Source: Promethearchaeia archaeon
GTDB lineage: Archaea; Asgardarchaeota; Lokiarchaeia; Sigyniarchaeales; SOKP01
Direction of reading: 5' to 3'
NCBI GenBank assembly: GCA_029856235.1
Contig: JAHQWP010000095.1
Location: 1-33,387, forward strand
Length of the DNA: 33,387 nt
The notes under the pieces are model-generated. The model worked only from the letters and a program-made list of their open reading frames with translations. It searched no databases and had not been told where the DNA came from. Shown here piece by piece: positions 23,470 to 32,213 of the stretch (position 1 is the stretch's first letter; the number at the start of each line of letters is the position of its first letter). The translations under genes were made by a program, and so were the position numbers.

Positions 23470-26400
23470 ATGAGAAAGCTAAATATTGATTTTTTAATCG
23501 ATACTCCAGTAGAAAGATTGGTAGAAAATATAGAAACTACTTTCAAAAAGTTAATTCAAGAAATTGAATCGTATCTTAATTTAGAACCAATCGAATATGG
23601 TATTGATATATCCATTAAGGATGAAGAAAAGGTTGATTCAAAATTACAAACAGATATTTTTTCCATAGATGTGGATAGGTTTTTTGACAAAGGTGTGTTA
23701 TATGTCCATATTTATCGCAAATTCTATAGATTTGTCCCAATTATTCTATTAAGAGAAGCTTATAAATATTTTATTCCATTACAAGCCTCTCAAATGAAAA
23801 TCATTGATGTATTTATTAACCAGAAAGTGGTTATTGATCTTGAAAAGTTGAAATCAATTAAAGAATGGAATTTGCTCATAGGAGATAAAATGATTGATTA
23901 TGAGTTTATCTCAAGAGAGTATGATCGTTTAGAAAATTTTTTAAAGCGAGAATCCTCTTCAGAAAATGTTGATAGCCCATTCATATTTTTCTTTAAGTAT
24001 ATACGGAGAAATATCCAAATTATTAGTGAAAAAGAAAATGATTTCTTCTTTGAAAATGATTTTTTCAAAGAATACCTATTATATACATCAAAGTCTCTGT
24101 TTAATGATGAGATTATTGAAACTATAAGAGTCCTCGTTAAAATCTTCGATAAAGTTCAATACTATACGGCGTTATTGGATTATCAACATCATTTTAAAGA
24201 ACTCAAAGAACGGGGGTTCATTCAAACCCATCTAAGTCTAAATAAATTTACAGAAAATATGCAATGGATTAAACAATTTAGTACTTTATCTCCTAGTTAT
24301 AAAGTAAATTGGCCCGCATTAAATATTTCCTCAATTAATTGCTATATAAAATTCAATCCAGTTTTAAAACGATCAGACATAAATCAAGTTATTAATGAGT
24401 TGCCTTTTTTTGTCCTCCTTAAGGAATGTAGATATAGTTTCGCTTATGAATTGGATGGTTTTTTCGTTATCCCAAATCAATATTTTGTTGATTTAAAGAA
24501 TTTCTTAAAAAAATTCGAGGATAATGGATATATCCTTCAAATTAAATTGACTCCTCTTGAAAAAACAGAATCTTTTGTCAATTTAAATTATTTTCGAGAA
24601 CACTATCAAGAATATCCATACAAAAAAACCATTATTAATAGAGAGAATAAATTATATGAAGAAAAGTATGAATTAAATAATTCTTTGGATTATGGACAAG
24701 AGGTATACAAATCAAAATTAACGCTTCTCGATTGGTTATTAATTGATAGAATTCGTAATTTTTCCCCCACAGGATTCAATTTTGAAAGAAGAGCTGGAAC
24801 GCTTAAAATAATGAAGTCAGATCTTATTAACGAGGTTATTAGTCAAAGGAAATTTATCACTAACTTAAAATCTAATTTGTTAATAATTCATTCCTCATCA
24901 GAACTCAGAGATTCTTTTTTAGAATTCTTAAAAACAAACGAATCGTTTGGATTTTTTTTTATAAAAAATATGCTCTCTAAATATATAATTACATTTGATT
25001 TAATTAAAGAAATTCTAACAAGAAATCCTTCTATCAATAGTGTCTTCGAATTTCTTACATATATAAAAGAACACGGTATTTCAAATTCAATTGATAATAA
25101 CATTACTTTTAATACTCCGATGATAAGAGGAATGATATTTAAAAAATTCCTCCCCTTATATTTTGAGTCAAAGGAGAGTTTTAAAAAAGAAATAAATAAA
25201 TTTAACAATTTCTTTAAAATCTTTAGCACTTGTTACGACTTGAAAATTTTTAACTTACAATCTATTCGAATGATTGTAAAAAATAAATCTTTGCTAGACA
25301 CAATTTTTAAATCAAAAGAAAAGAAATTAAAAAGCTCTTATGAAAACTTTGAATTATCCGATATAACATTTCAGTTGATTGAAGACAAGTTAGAAAACTT
25401 CTTAAATAACGATCCACCTATAATTAAACCTAATTTGTTTATAAATATCCAACACTCTATAACACAATATTTTGCCCTATTACTAAAAAATAATGCGGAA
25501 ACTGTAGAAAATCTTAAAAAAGTGTCGTATATTGCCAAAAGAATGGCGCTTACTCATAATAATCTATTGTATGCGGGTTTATTTCTTCCATATTTAAATA
25601 GCGAAGAAAAGGGCATACTTATTTCAATATTCAAAAATATTTTTAAGGATAATTTAATAAGCGTTAAAAGATATGAGTGGAGTGGTCTTCAGAGATCTTT
25701 TTCACGGAAAGATTTTTACGATATGGAACAAAAAGAATTTTTTTACACTAAAGATATCTTTGGACAGTATTATTTGAACGTTAAAAGTCTTTTGGGTGAA
25801 GCGCAAAAACCACTCCCAGAAGCAAAAACAATACAACAAAATAAATTTTGGTCAAGAGAGAATAATCTATCTTATCTTATTAAATCTGTTGAGAATCGCA
25901 TTAGAGAGGAACATGTAGATTTAAGCGTAAAAGAATTACATAATCTTTTTGAATTTAACAATAAGTTAAATGAATCCTTATTAAATCTTAGTGAGTTTAA
26001 AAAATCCCAAGAAAAATTCTTCTTCAAAAATTTCATTAAATCAATCGATTTTATACCCTCGTTTCAGAATTTTGGTATGAGTCAGTATTTATTATATTTT
26101 TATCCAACAGATATTAACAACATTGATTTTAAGCTTTTAATGAACAACTCGTTCCAATCGGTTTGTTTCCCCGCACAGTTTGATAACTCTAATTCTTTTT
26201 TATTCCAATACATTTTTCCATATCGCAATCCCGGCATATCTTCGTATTTAAATTGGTTAACCAAATCGAAAAAAATAATCAGAGAATATTGTTTATTCTT
26301 CATTAAAAAAGTATATCAAATTTTGCATTTTAATTATAATCTAAGTTCAGATGGTTGGGATCTAGACCCAAATCGTTTTAAGATATATTTCCAAAATATT

Positions 26401-27108
26401 TTGTTTAATCCTGATTATAAAGTCCAAATTCCTGATTTAAAGGAGTTCAATATAGGGGATTTAAACCTTTCAAATTATATTGGACCTAATTCCTCTGAGT
26501 TTAAAGCACTATCTCAGATTTATAATTGGAAACCATTAGATATAAAATCTTACTTAACTAAGCGCTACTTTAAAATAATTAGTAGTATAACTGACCTGTT
26601 AAAAAAGGGATTGATATTTCCGTATATATCTTTAAAGAATCTAGATTTAGTTGAAGAGATTACTATAATTTTACCGAATGTTAAAAAGGAATTAAACGAG
26701 ACAATTTTTAAAATTTTTAGCTTTTTTAACATCGGATTTATTCATGAAATGGAAGGAGAATATTACATTCATGGATTTGATGAGGTAGTAAAATTCGAAA
26801 ACGGTATTATGATTAAGTTATATTTTCCCGATTGTCAATTCGACGAGTTCGAGAAACTTTTCGATTTGTTATTTGAATACATAGGAATTGATCATTATTT
26901 AATTTTAAACGATTTAGTAGATGGAAAAAATTTAATTAAATCTACTTTTCAAAGTGCGAAATTCATGGACTCCTATAACCCTTTAACCAACCTTATTTGG
27001 AACGACAAGGATAAAAGGTGGCGTAACCATAAACTTTTTGACGAAAATTTTAAGCCTGTTTATCCTGATTTATTCTACGGAAAAAAAAATTACGATTTAG
27101 AGTCCTAA
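23470..27108 (+). CDS. Very large uncharacterised protein (1212 residues)
   Basis: I do not recognise this protein. It has no signal peptide, no convincing membrane segment, no Walker motif, and no zinc-binding or nuclease signature. It is rich in Lys, Asn, Phe, Ile and Leu with a mixed alpha/beta look. Residues 1-130 look like a compact domain, including FYRFVPIILLREAYKYFIP (about 80-98), reminiscent of but lacking the HExxH of metalloproteases. Two stretches look alike by eye: near 320-345 (SFAYELDGFFVIPNQ) and near 1110-1130 (GFIHEMEGEYYIHGF), which could be related small domains. The C-terminus has a Trp/Tyr-rich tail (WRNHKLFDENFKPVYPDLFY). It has its own promoter and Shine-Dalgarno and the next + strand gene starts 94 bases later. 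Its uninterrupted length and normal codon use show it is a real gene, probably lineage-specific. Confidence 0.85.
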   Translation: MRKLNIDFLIDTPVERLVENIETTFKKLIQEIESYLNLEPIEYGIDISIKDEEKVDSKLQTDIFSIDVDRFFDKGVLYVHIYRKFYRFVPIILLREAYKYFIPLQASQMKIIDVFINQKVVIDLEKLKSIKEWNLLIGDKMIDYEFISREYDRLENFLKRESSSENVDSPFIFFFKYIRRNIQIISEKENDFFFENDFFKEYLLYTSKSLFNDEIIETIRVLVKIFDKVQYYTALLDYQHHFKELKERGFIQTHLSLNKFTENMQWIKQFSTLSPSYKVNWPALNISSINCYIKFNPVLKRSDINQVINELPFFVLLKECRYSFAYELDGFFVIPNQYFVDLKNFLKKFEDNGYILQIKLTPLEKTESFVNLNYFREHYQEYPYKKTIINRENKLYEEKYELNNSLDYGQEVYKSKLTLLDWLLIDRIRNFSPTGFNFERRAGTLKIMKSDLINEVISQRKFITNLKSNLLIIHSSSELRDSFLEFLKTNESFGFFFIKNMLSKYIITFDLIKEILTRNPSINSVFEFLTYIKEHGISNSIDNNITFNTPMIRGMIFKKFLPLYFESKESFKKEINKFNNFFKIFSTCYDLKIFNLQSIRMIVKNKSLLDTIFKSKEKKLKSSYENFELSDITFQLIEDKLENFLNNDPPIIKPNLFINIQHSITQYFALLLKNNAETVENLKKVSYIAKRMALTHNNLLYAGLFLPYLNSEEKGILISIFKNIFKDNLISVKRYEWSGLQRSFSRKDFYDMEQKEFFYTKDIFGQYYLNVKSLLGEAQKPLPEAKTIQQNKFWSRENNLSYLIKSVENRIREEHVDLSVKELHNLFEFNNKLNESLLNLSEFKKSQEKFFFKNFIKSIDFIPSFQNFGMSQYLLYFYPTDINNIDFKLLMNNSFQSVCFPAQFDNSNSFLFQYIFPYRNPGISSYLNWLTKSKKIIREYCLFFIKKVYQILHFNYNLSSDGWDLDPNRFKIYFQNILFNPDYKVQIPDLKEFNIGDLNLSNYIGPNSSEFKALSQIYNWKPLDIKSYLTKRYFKIISSITDLLKKGLIFPYISLKNLDLVEEITIILPNVKKELNETIFKIFSFFNIGFIHEMEGEYYIHGFDEVVKFENGIMIKLYFPDCQFDEFEKLFDLLFEYIGIDHYLILNDLVDGKNLIKSTFQSAKFMDSYNPLTNLIWNDKDKRWRNHKLFDENFKPVYPDLFYGKKNYDLES

Positions 27109-27202
27109 TTTGTAAAGTTCCAAAAGTTAAAAAAATTTAATAAAGGGGATATTATCTAAAATTTCAAAAATAATAAAATCGTTCAATTTTTTTCTTAATT
27201 GA

Positions 27203-28657
27203 ATGGTAGCCAAAGATCTTAGTTTTGAAAAGTTCGACAAAATTTTTCACCCAAAGCACATCGCTTTCGTAGGTGCTAGCGAAAATTCTCGCTTTGGAGC
27301 AATGCTATATTTGTCAGCTTTTAAGACATCAAAATGGGCAGATAATTTTTACCCCGTAAACCCGAAATACGATAAAATTCTTGATTGGAAGTGTTATTCT
27401 TCAGTCCTTGACATTCCCTATCAAATAGATACAACTTATATCTCAGTAAAGACTAAATATATTGCGAATGTATTAAAAGAGTGCGTAGAAAAAGAAGTCC
27501 CTTGGGTAATTATCTTTTCTTCTGGTTTTTCTGAAACTGGCGACGCGTCGGGATTGGAGATGGAAAAAGAATTAAAACATCTAATAACGGGAGCAAGTAC
27601 GAGAGTAATAGGACCAAATTGTATTGGTCCATACAATGCATCAGATGGAATGGCATTTTCGTTCACCGCTAAAAAAGGGGAATCTGGATCAGTTTCATTT
27701 ATGTCTCAATCTGGAGGGCATATGAGCCAATTGTTAGATGTAGGTTATAAACGAGATATTAGGTTTCGGTATGGAGTATCGTTTGGAAATCAAATTGATG
27801 TAAATTGCCTTGATTTTTTAAAACATTTTCACAAGGATGAGAAGACAAGCGTAATCGCAGCCTATTTAGAATCGTTCGGGTCTGCAACAGGCCATGAGTT
27901 CTTTTTAGAGCTTAAGAAAACAACAGTTTCTAAACCCGTTATTATTTGGAAAGGAGGATACACTATTGACGGTTCTAAAGCCGCTTTTTCTCATACTGGA
28001 GCTATCGCAAGTAATTTATTGTTATGGCATTCAATGGCCAAGCAGACAGGAGCGACAATTGTCAAAGACAACGAAGAATTTTGGAATGCTATTAAATGTT
28101 TTGAACTATTGTTTCCGAACTATATTCCAAATGGAAGGAATGTAGGAATTATAACTCCTGGAGGAGGATCTAGCGTAAATACTACAGACCTATTCAACTT
28201 TCACAATTTAAAAATCCAAGAATTATCTTCAGAATCTCAGAAAAAACTTAGCGAAATTTTACCATTAGAAAATGTAAATATTAAAAATCCCGTAGATTTG
28301 GGAGCTTTAGGATTTGTTATAGATGTATATGCAAAATGCATTGAAATCGTAGTCGTTGATCCAAACATCGACCTTATTGTTATTCCATTATGGCCTCATT
28401 TTATTCACACACATATATTTAAACGTATGATAGAAATACAAAAATCTTCTTCAAAACCATTTGTTTTTTGCATGCCAAGTATCGCTGATTCTTCTGAACT
28501 TGCTAAGCAGTTCTCTGCAGTCAAAAAAATACTTCATGAAGAGCAGGTTCTCTACTTTTTTTCATTAAGAGACGCTGCGAAAAGCCTATCGTATTTTTGT
28601 GATTATATTGAATACTTAAAATCACGCGGAATTGAAATTCTAGATAAAAAAGAATGA
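27203..28657 (+). CDS. ADP-forming acyl-CoA synthetase, alpha subunit (AcdA-like)
   Basis: A 484-residue CoA-ligase subunit. Residues 10-140 are the CoA-binding Rossmann domain (FVGASENS, 22-29; VIGPNCIGPYN near 135-145). Residues 155-300 and 310-450 are the succinyl-CoA ligase-like domains, with MSQSGG (167-172), Glu223 in YLESFG, and the phosphohistidine His264 in FSHTGAIAS. The enzyme converts acyl-CoA, ADP and phosphate to acid, CoA and ATP, the main substrate-level phosphorylation of many peptide- or sugar-fermenting archaea. The ATP-grasp beta subunit, often fused or adjacent, is missing here, so it must be encoded elsewhere. Acetate, branched or aromatic acids are possible substrates. 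The spacing of 94 bases after the large orphan gives room for its own promoter. Confidence 0.9.
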   Translation: MVAKDLSFEKFDKIFHPKHIAFVGASENSRFGAMLYLSAFKTSKWADNFYPVNPKYDKILDWKCYSSVLDIPYQIDTTYISVKTKYIANVLKECVEKEVPWVIIFSSGFSETGDASGLEMEKELKHLITGASTRVIGPNCIGPYNASDGMAFSFTAKKGESGSVSFMSQSGGHMSQLLDVGYKRDIRFRYGVSFGNQIDVNCLDFLKHFHKDEKTSVIAAYLESFGSATGHEFFLELKKTTVSKPVIIWKGGYTIDGSKAAFSHTGAIASNLLLWHSMAKQTGATIVKDNEEFWNAIKCFELLFPNYIPNGRNVGIITPGGGSSVNTTDLFNFHNLKIQELSSESQKKLSEILPLENVNIKNPVDLGALGFVIDVYAKCIEIVVVDPNIDLIVIPLWPHFIHTHIFKRMIEIQKSSSKPFVFCMPSIADSSELAKQFSAVKKILHEEQVLYFFSLRDAAKSLSYFCDYIEYLKSRGIEILDKKE

Positions 28658-28662
28658 TAATT

Positions 28663-28944
28663 TTACTTTTTCTTCATCATTTCTCTTAAAAAGAGTTTCA
28701 TAAAATATCTTTCAATAGTACAGTAATCTAACTTCTGAGTATTAGTTAACTCTTTATTGTTAGACAAAAAGAAGTGGATATTGATGATCTTACCATAAAA
28801 TTTTGTGAGCTTGTTGTCAAAACTTATATTTTTGAAGCTGTTAATATCCAATTTTTCAAAAATTGGCTCACGAGAGAGATCGTAAACTTCCGATCCTTCA
28901 AGAATTTCTACAGCATAGTTTAAGTTCGCTTTACCTGAACTCAA
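28663..28944 (-). CDS. Small hypothetical protein, leaderless TTG start
   Basis: A 93-residue frame on the minus strand, ending five bases from the stop of the convergent synthetase gene. I do not recognise it. It has no signal, no membrane segment and no cysteine motif; the C-terminus is basic (REMMKKK). The start is TTG at 28944. On the minus strand a TATA-like TATAAATATAAAA (28961-28973) is centred about 23 bases upstream, which would give a leaderless transcript starting at the TTG. Codon use resembles neighbouring genes. It may be real, but could be an incidental open frame. Confidence 0.45.
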   Translation of the reverse strand: MSSGKANLNYAVEILEGSEVYDLSREPIFEKLDINSFKNISFDNKLTKFYGKIINIHFFLSNNKELTNTQKLDYCTIERYFMKLFLREMMKKK

Positions 28945-29250
28945 TTTTTAACACTTTGAATTTTATATTTATACAATTAAACCCCTTTGTTTTTGTAACT
29001 GAAGTGCCGTGCCTAATTTTGTCGGTAACCTATTATAATACCTACTAAAGTGTCTATTTTTGAGCGTAGTAAGGGTTATAATCTCAATTTTGCATATACT
29101 ATTGTTTTTCTACTATTAAACTAAGAGCTTAACAATATATTAATGGATTAATAACACAAAACTAAAATCTAAAATAATAGTAAAAGTAATAGTTAAAATA
29201 AATTGGATTGAATAACTTCCAACTAAATCTATACAAACCGTGGATATCAT
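28945..29250. other. Intergenic region, nothing recognised beyond promoters
   Basis: These 306 bases separate the small minus-strand frame from a membrane protein gene. Apart from the TATA-like box for the leftward frame and a short palindrome TATTATAATA near 29030, I see no conserved motif, RNA gene or coding frame. A short + strand frame at 28863-29048 lies across the small gene and does not look coding. Confidence 0.3.
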
Positions 29251-30267
29251 ATGACATTCATAGCTGGCCTTAAGGGTGTATTTAAAAAACCGTTATACAT
29301 TTTTATTATAAGCGCGTTCACCTTAACTTGGATTCTGATTATTGCTAATCAATTTTTATTCAGTGTGTTGCTTGGTTTATCGATTTTTATATTTGGTGGA
29401 AGCCTGTTATTTTTTGTCCTAGTTTCATTTCTCGTTTCATTTTTTAAGCAAATTAATGAATTGAAAGGGTGGTTTTTCGTAATTATTTACGTGGTTTCGA
29501 TAGTTTTAACCTTTATTTTATACCAAACAATATTTTTTCCGACTTCAGAATTATTTTTCATTATTCTTCTAACCGTTAATCAGTTCTTTATGGCATTTTT
29601 CGCATTTAAAATCTGTATGGATTCCTCCACAAAGATAGACGATTATCTGTATAAAAAAGAGAAATCTCGAATAATAACTCGAATAATTGAATTTTTCGTT
29701 TTTGGATTTTTGAATTGGTGGATAATTCGAATAGTAGTTATTTTCTTCAGCTACACACCAACAGTATTATTTTTAGTTGTTATAAGAATTCTCCAAATAA
29801 TGTTTTGGGTAAATATAAGCCTGTTAGGAATCGCTTTTATTCGGTTAATTATAACAAAGAAGTTTTCAGCGTATTTAACACTATTTTTCTTACTTACGCT
29901 CTTTTACGCTTTATACATCCTTTTCGATTATTTATACGGAGTATTTTTTAGCACTGGATCAGGAGACCCAATTTATGTCATTACATCATTTATTATCGAT
30001 ATTATTTTATTTTTATATATCTTGGGTACTGTTTATGATAGAGTCGATTACATTCAAGCTAAGCTAAAAGTCCTTAAGGTAGACACAATAGCATTATTTC
30101 TTATAATAATGAAAATCTACGTCCAAGTTTCAAAAATTGCTCCTAAAATTGTGGCCGTTGAGATGCAGATACTACAAGCGGGAGGACTATTTGCTATCTT
30201 TGTTTTTTTCAATCTCCTTTTTGGAATTCACTCGGTTATAGCTCATAAATATAAAAAGAAAAAATAA
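29251..30267 (+). CDS. Uncharacterised polytopic membrane protein
   Basis: A 338-residue integral membrane protein with about nine hydrophobic helices, roughly at residues 16-34, 36-65, 74-94, 98-120, 147-168, 170-200, 206-232, 242-262 and 304-326. Charged loops such as KIDDYLYKKEKSRIITR (near 128-144) and the basic tail HKYKKKK are probably cytoplasmic. No transporter or enzyme signature is recognised. It is rich in Phe and Ile, as other membrane proteins here. It is convergent with another small membrane protein that ends 16 bases after it. Function unknown. Confidence 0.7.
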   Translation: MTFIAGLKGVFKKPLYIFIISAFTLTWILIIANQFLFSVLLGLSIFIFGGSLLFFVLVSFLVSFFKQINELKGWFFVIIYVVSIVLTFILYQTIFFPTSELFFIILLTVNQFFMAFFAFKICMDSSTKIDDYLYKKEKSRIITRIIEFFVFGFLNWWIIRIVVIFFSYTPTVLFLVVIRILQIMFWVNISLLGIAFIRLIITKKFSAYLTLFFLLTLFYALYILFDYLYGVFFSTGSGDPIYVITSFIIDIILFLYILGTVYDRVDYIQAKLKVLKVDTIALFLIIMKIYVQVSKIAPKIVAVEMQILQAGGLFAIFVFFNLLFGIHSVIAHKYKKKK

Positions 30268-30283
30268 TCAGTAAGTTAATTAC

Positions 30284-30778
30284 TTAATACATTTCTGCCT
30301 TCGAAAACAATAGCGCGAAACAACCATAAAATATACCGTTTACGACCCCACTTAATATGAATCCTATGACTACTAGAATAGGAGCTAACTGAATGAATCC
30401 TAAAACAGCCATGGCTGCAGAACTGATTAAAGCAGCAATCATCCAACCCCCAAAGCTACCCCCTTTACTGTCTCCTGTCCGCCCCGCTACTAATGACGCG
30501 ACAAATGGAGAAACTATGAATCCAATGCTTAAAATTAACGAAGCATCAAAAATTCCTGAGGAAATACTAAAAAATATACTATTTACGACAGTTCCAGGCA
30601 TAATAATAATAGGTTCGAAAAATATCACAATAATGTATAATGGATCGCTACTTATATCACTAAAAAGAATGTTCAAAGTACCATCAATAGTTCCCGCTAT
30701 AATAACGAACAGAAAATTTAAACCAATGAAAGCTAGTAAACTGAAACCTAGCGCTTTACCTAACCCCACTTTAATCAA
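30284..30778 (-). CDS. Uncharacterised small membrane protein
   Basis: A 164-residue membrane protein with four or five hydrophobic segments (about 7-30, 47-75, 78-101, 108-131, 135-159). The Gly/Ser-rich loop AGRTGDSKGGSFGGW (98-112) between two helices is its only distinctive element. It resembles small archaeal membrane proteins of unknown function with similar Gly-rich loops. The start is TTG at 30778; a GTG three codons later is also possible. A + strand frame over the same bases (30393-30869) is a shadow, since only the minus strand gives regular membrane helices. Function unknown. Confidence 0.65.
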   Translation of the reverse strand: MIKVGLGKALGFSLLAFIGLNFLFVIIAGTIDGTLNILFSDISSDPLYIIVIFFEPIIIMPGTVVNSIFFSISSGIFDASLILSIGFIVSPFVASLVAGRTGDSKGGSFGGWMIAALISSAAMAVLGFIQLAPILVVIGFILSGVVNGIFYGCFALLFSKAEMY

Positions 30779-30992
30779 CTATTTTTTACAATTGTATTTT
30801 CAATTTAAAAAGACTATGTATAAAATAGATTGTAAAAGTTATTTAAATTTATTTAAGTCCAATTTTTAATTTCGAATTATACTAATTTTACAAAAAATAA
30901 TTGAAAGAAGCCTTAAATCGGCAAATTTCATAAATTTTTTGTAGTTTCTCCTAAATTTAAATAATTAATATTTCTAATTATAAGTTAAGACT

Positions 30993-32030
30993 ATGAGAGA
31001 GAATCAGAAAAAATTTCTTGTTGGTAAATTAAAGCATAAATTTCTCAATAAAATGTTGGAAAATTTTGTATCCTCTACTCATTTAAAAGACAGTAGAGTC
31101 GTGGTTGGCTCACAAATAGGTGAAGACGCTGCCGTAATAGACATGGGCGATAAATATTTAGTCGCAAAAATCGATCCAATAACATTTGTAACTGATGAAA
31201 TAGGATACTATGCTGTAAATGTTAATGTTAACGATGTTGTTTGCACAGGAGCCACTCCAAAATGGTTTCAATCAACGATATTATTACCCGCTGGACAAAC
31301 TGATGAAGATTTAATTGAAAGCATTTTTAAAAACATCCATGATACGTGTAAATCTTTAGGAATAACCATTGTTGGTGGTCACACAGAAATCACAACGGGC
31401 CTTGATAGACCAATAGTAGTTGGTTCTCTTCTTGGCGAAGTGGAGAAAGAAAAACTAGTATCATCGTCAGGAGCAAATGCAAACGATTCAATTGTCCTAA
31501 CTAAAGGAATTTTCATCGAAGGCACAGCTATAATCGCACGAGAAAAAGAAGAAGTATTAAAACGAAAAGGATTTGATAATCAATTTATCGAAAAATGTAA
31601 AAATTATCTATACAAACCAGGAATTAGCATCTACAACGAAGCGTTAATATCCAACGATAATTTCCATCTGACATCTATGCATGACTTGACAGAAGGGGGT
31701 CTATTTAATGGTCTTGCTGAAATAGCAATCGCATCTGATTTAGGGTTATTAATTAAAAAAGATCAAATAAATGTTTTACCAGAACCATTAGAATTAAGTA
31801 AAATATTCAAATTAAATCCCTATAGCACTATTTCTTCCGGTTCTCTTTTGATTTCAATCAATAACGAATATTCTGAAGATTTAATTAATTTATTAAGAAA
31901 AAATGGGATTGATTCAAAGGTTATTGGAAAATTTACTTCAGATTCAGGTCAATATTTAATCCTAGATGAAGACAATAAAAAAAAGAAAATGAAATACACT
32001 GAAATAGACGAAATTACTAAAATTCTGTAA
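30993..32030 (+). CDS. AIR synthase-related (HypE/PurM-fold) protein
   Basis: A 345-residue PurM-superfamily ATP-binding enzyme. The N-terminal half has GEDAAVID (43-50), DPITFVTDEIGYYAV with VNDVVCTGATP (61-89) and VGGHTE near 126-131, the phosphate- and metal-binding loops shared by HypE, PurM, SelD and ThiL. The C-terminal half has MHDLTEGGLFNGLAEIA (near 229-245) and SSGSLLIS near 284-291. The nearest recognised relative is HypE, which dehydrates a carbamoylated C-terminal cysteine to a cyano group for [NiFe] hydrogenase. This protein ends DEITKIL with no cysteine, so it cannot carry out that chemistry as known. Its substrate is unknown. No hyp gene is near. A TATA-like AATTTAAATAA lies about 35 bases upstream of the ATG. 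Confidence 0.88.
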   Translation: MRENQKKFLVGKLKHKFLNKMLENFVSSTHLKDSRVVVGSQIGEDAAVIDMGDKYLVAKIDPITFVTDEIGYYAVNVNVNDVVCTGATPKWFQSTILLPAGQTDEDLIESIFKNIHDTCKSLGITIVGGHTEITTGLDRPIVVGSLLGEVEKEKLVSSSGANANDSIVLTKGIFIEGTAIIAREKEEVLKRKGFDNQFIEKCKNYLYKPGISIYNEALISNDNFHLTSMHDLTEGGLFNGLAEIAIASDLGLLIKKDQINVLPEPLELSKIFKLNPYSTISSGSLLISINNEYSEDLINLLRKNGIDSKVIGKFTSDSGQYLILDEDNKKKKMKYTEIDEITKIL

Positions 32031-32079
32031 CTACTAATTTAACGGACATAATTTCTGCATTTTTAAGATAAAAGTTGGG

Positions 32080-32086
32080 TTTTTTT
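32080..32086 (+). terminator. Oligo-T terminator after the AIR synthase-related gene
   Basis: A T7 run followed by CTTT lies about 50 bases after the stop codon. Confidence 0.35.
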
Positions 32087-32187
32087 CTTTTACTAAGATT
32101 TTTATTTTTGAAATTTCACTTCTAATATATACCGGTATTTTATATTTTTATAATTAAGGGTTGTCTTTACTACTAACATACTAATTA

Positions 32188-32195
32188 TTTATAAA
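32188..32195 (+). promoter_or_regulatory. TATA box of the right-edge gene (leaderless)
   Basis: TTTATAAA, in TTATTTATAAAATT, is centred about 23 bases before the GTG at 32214. No Shine-Dalgarno lies between, so transcription would begin at or next to the start codon. Confidence 0.45.
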
Positions 32196-32213
32196 ATTAA
32201 TTTTTGATTTATT

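Noticed and set aside
30393-30869. 158-codon + strand frame
   Set aside because: It overlaps the minus-strand 164-residue protein, which gives regular membrane helices; the + strand product is Pro- and Lys-rich with no pattern.
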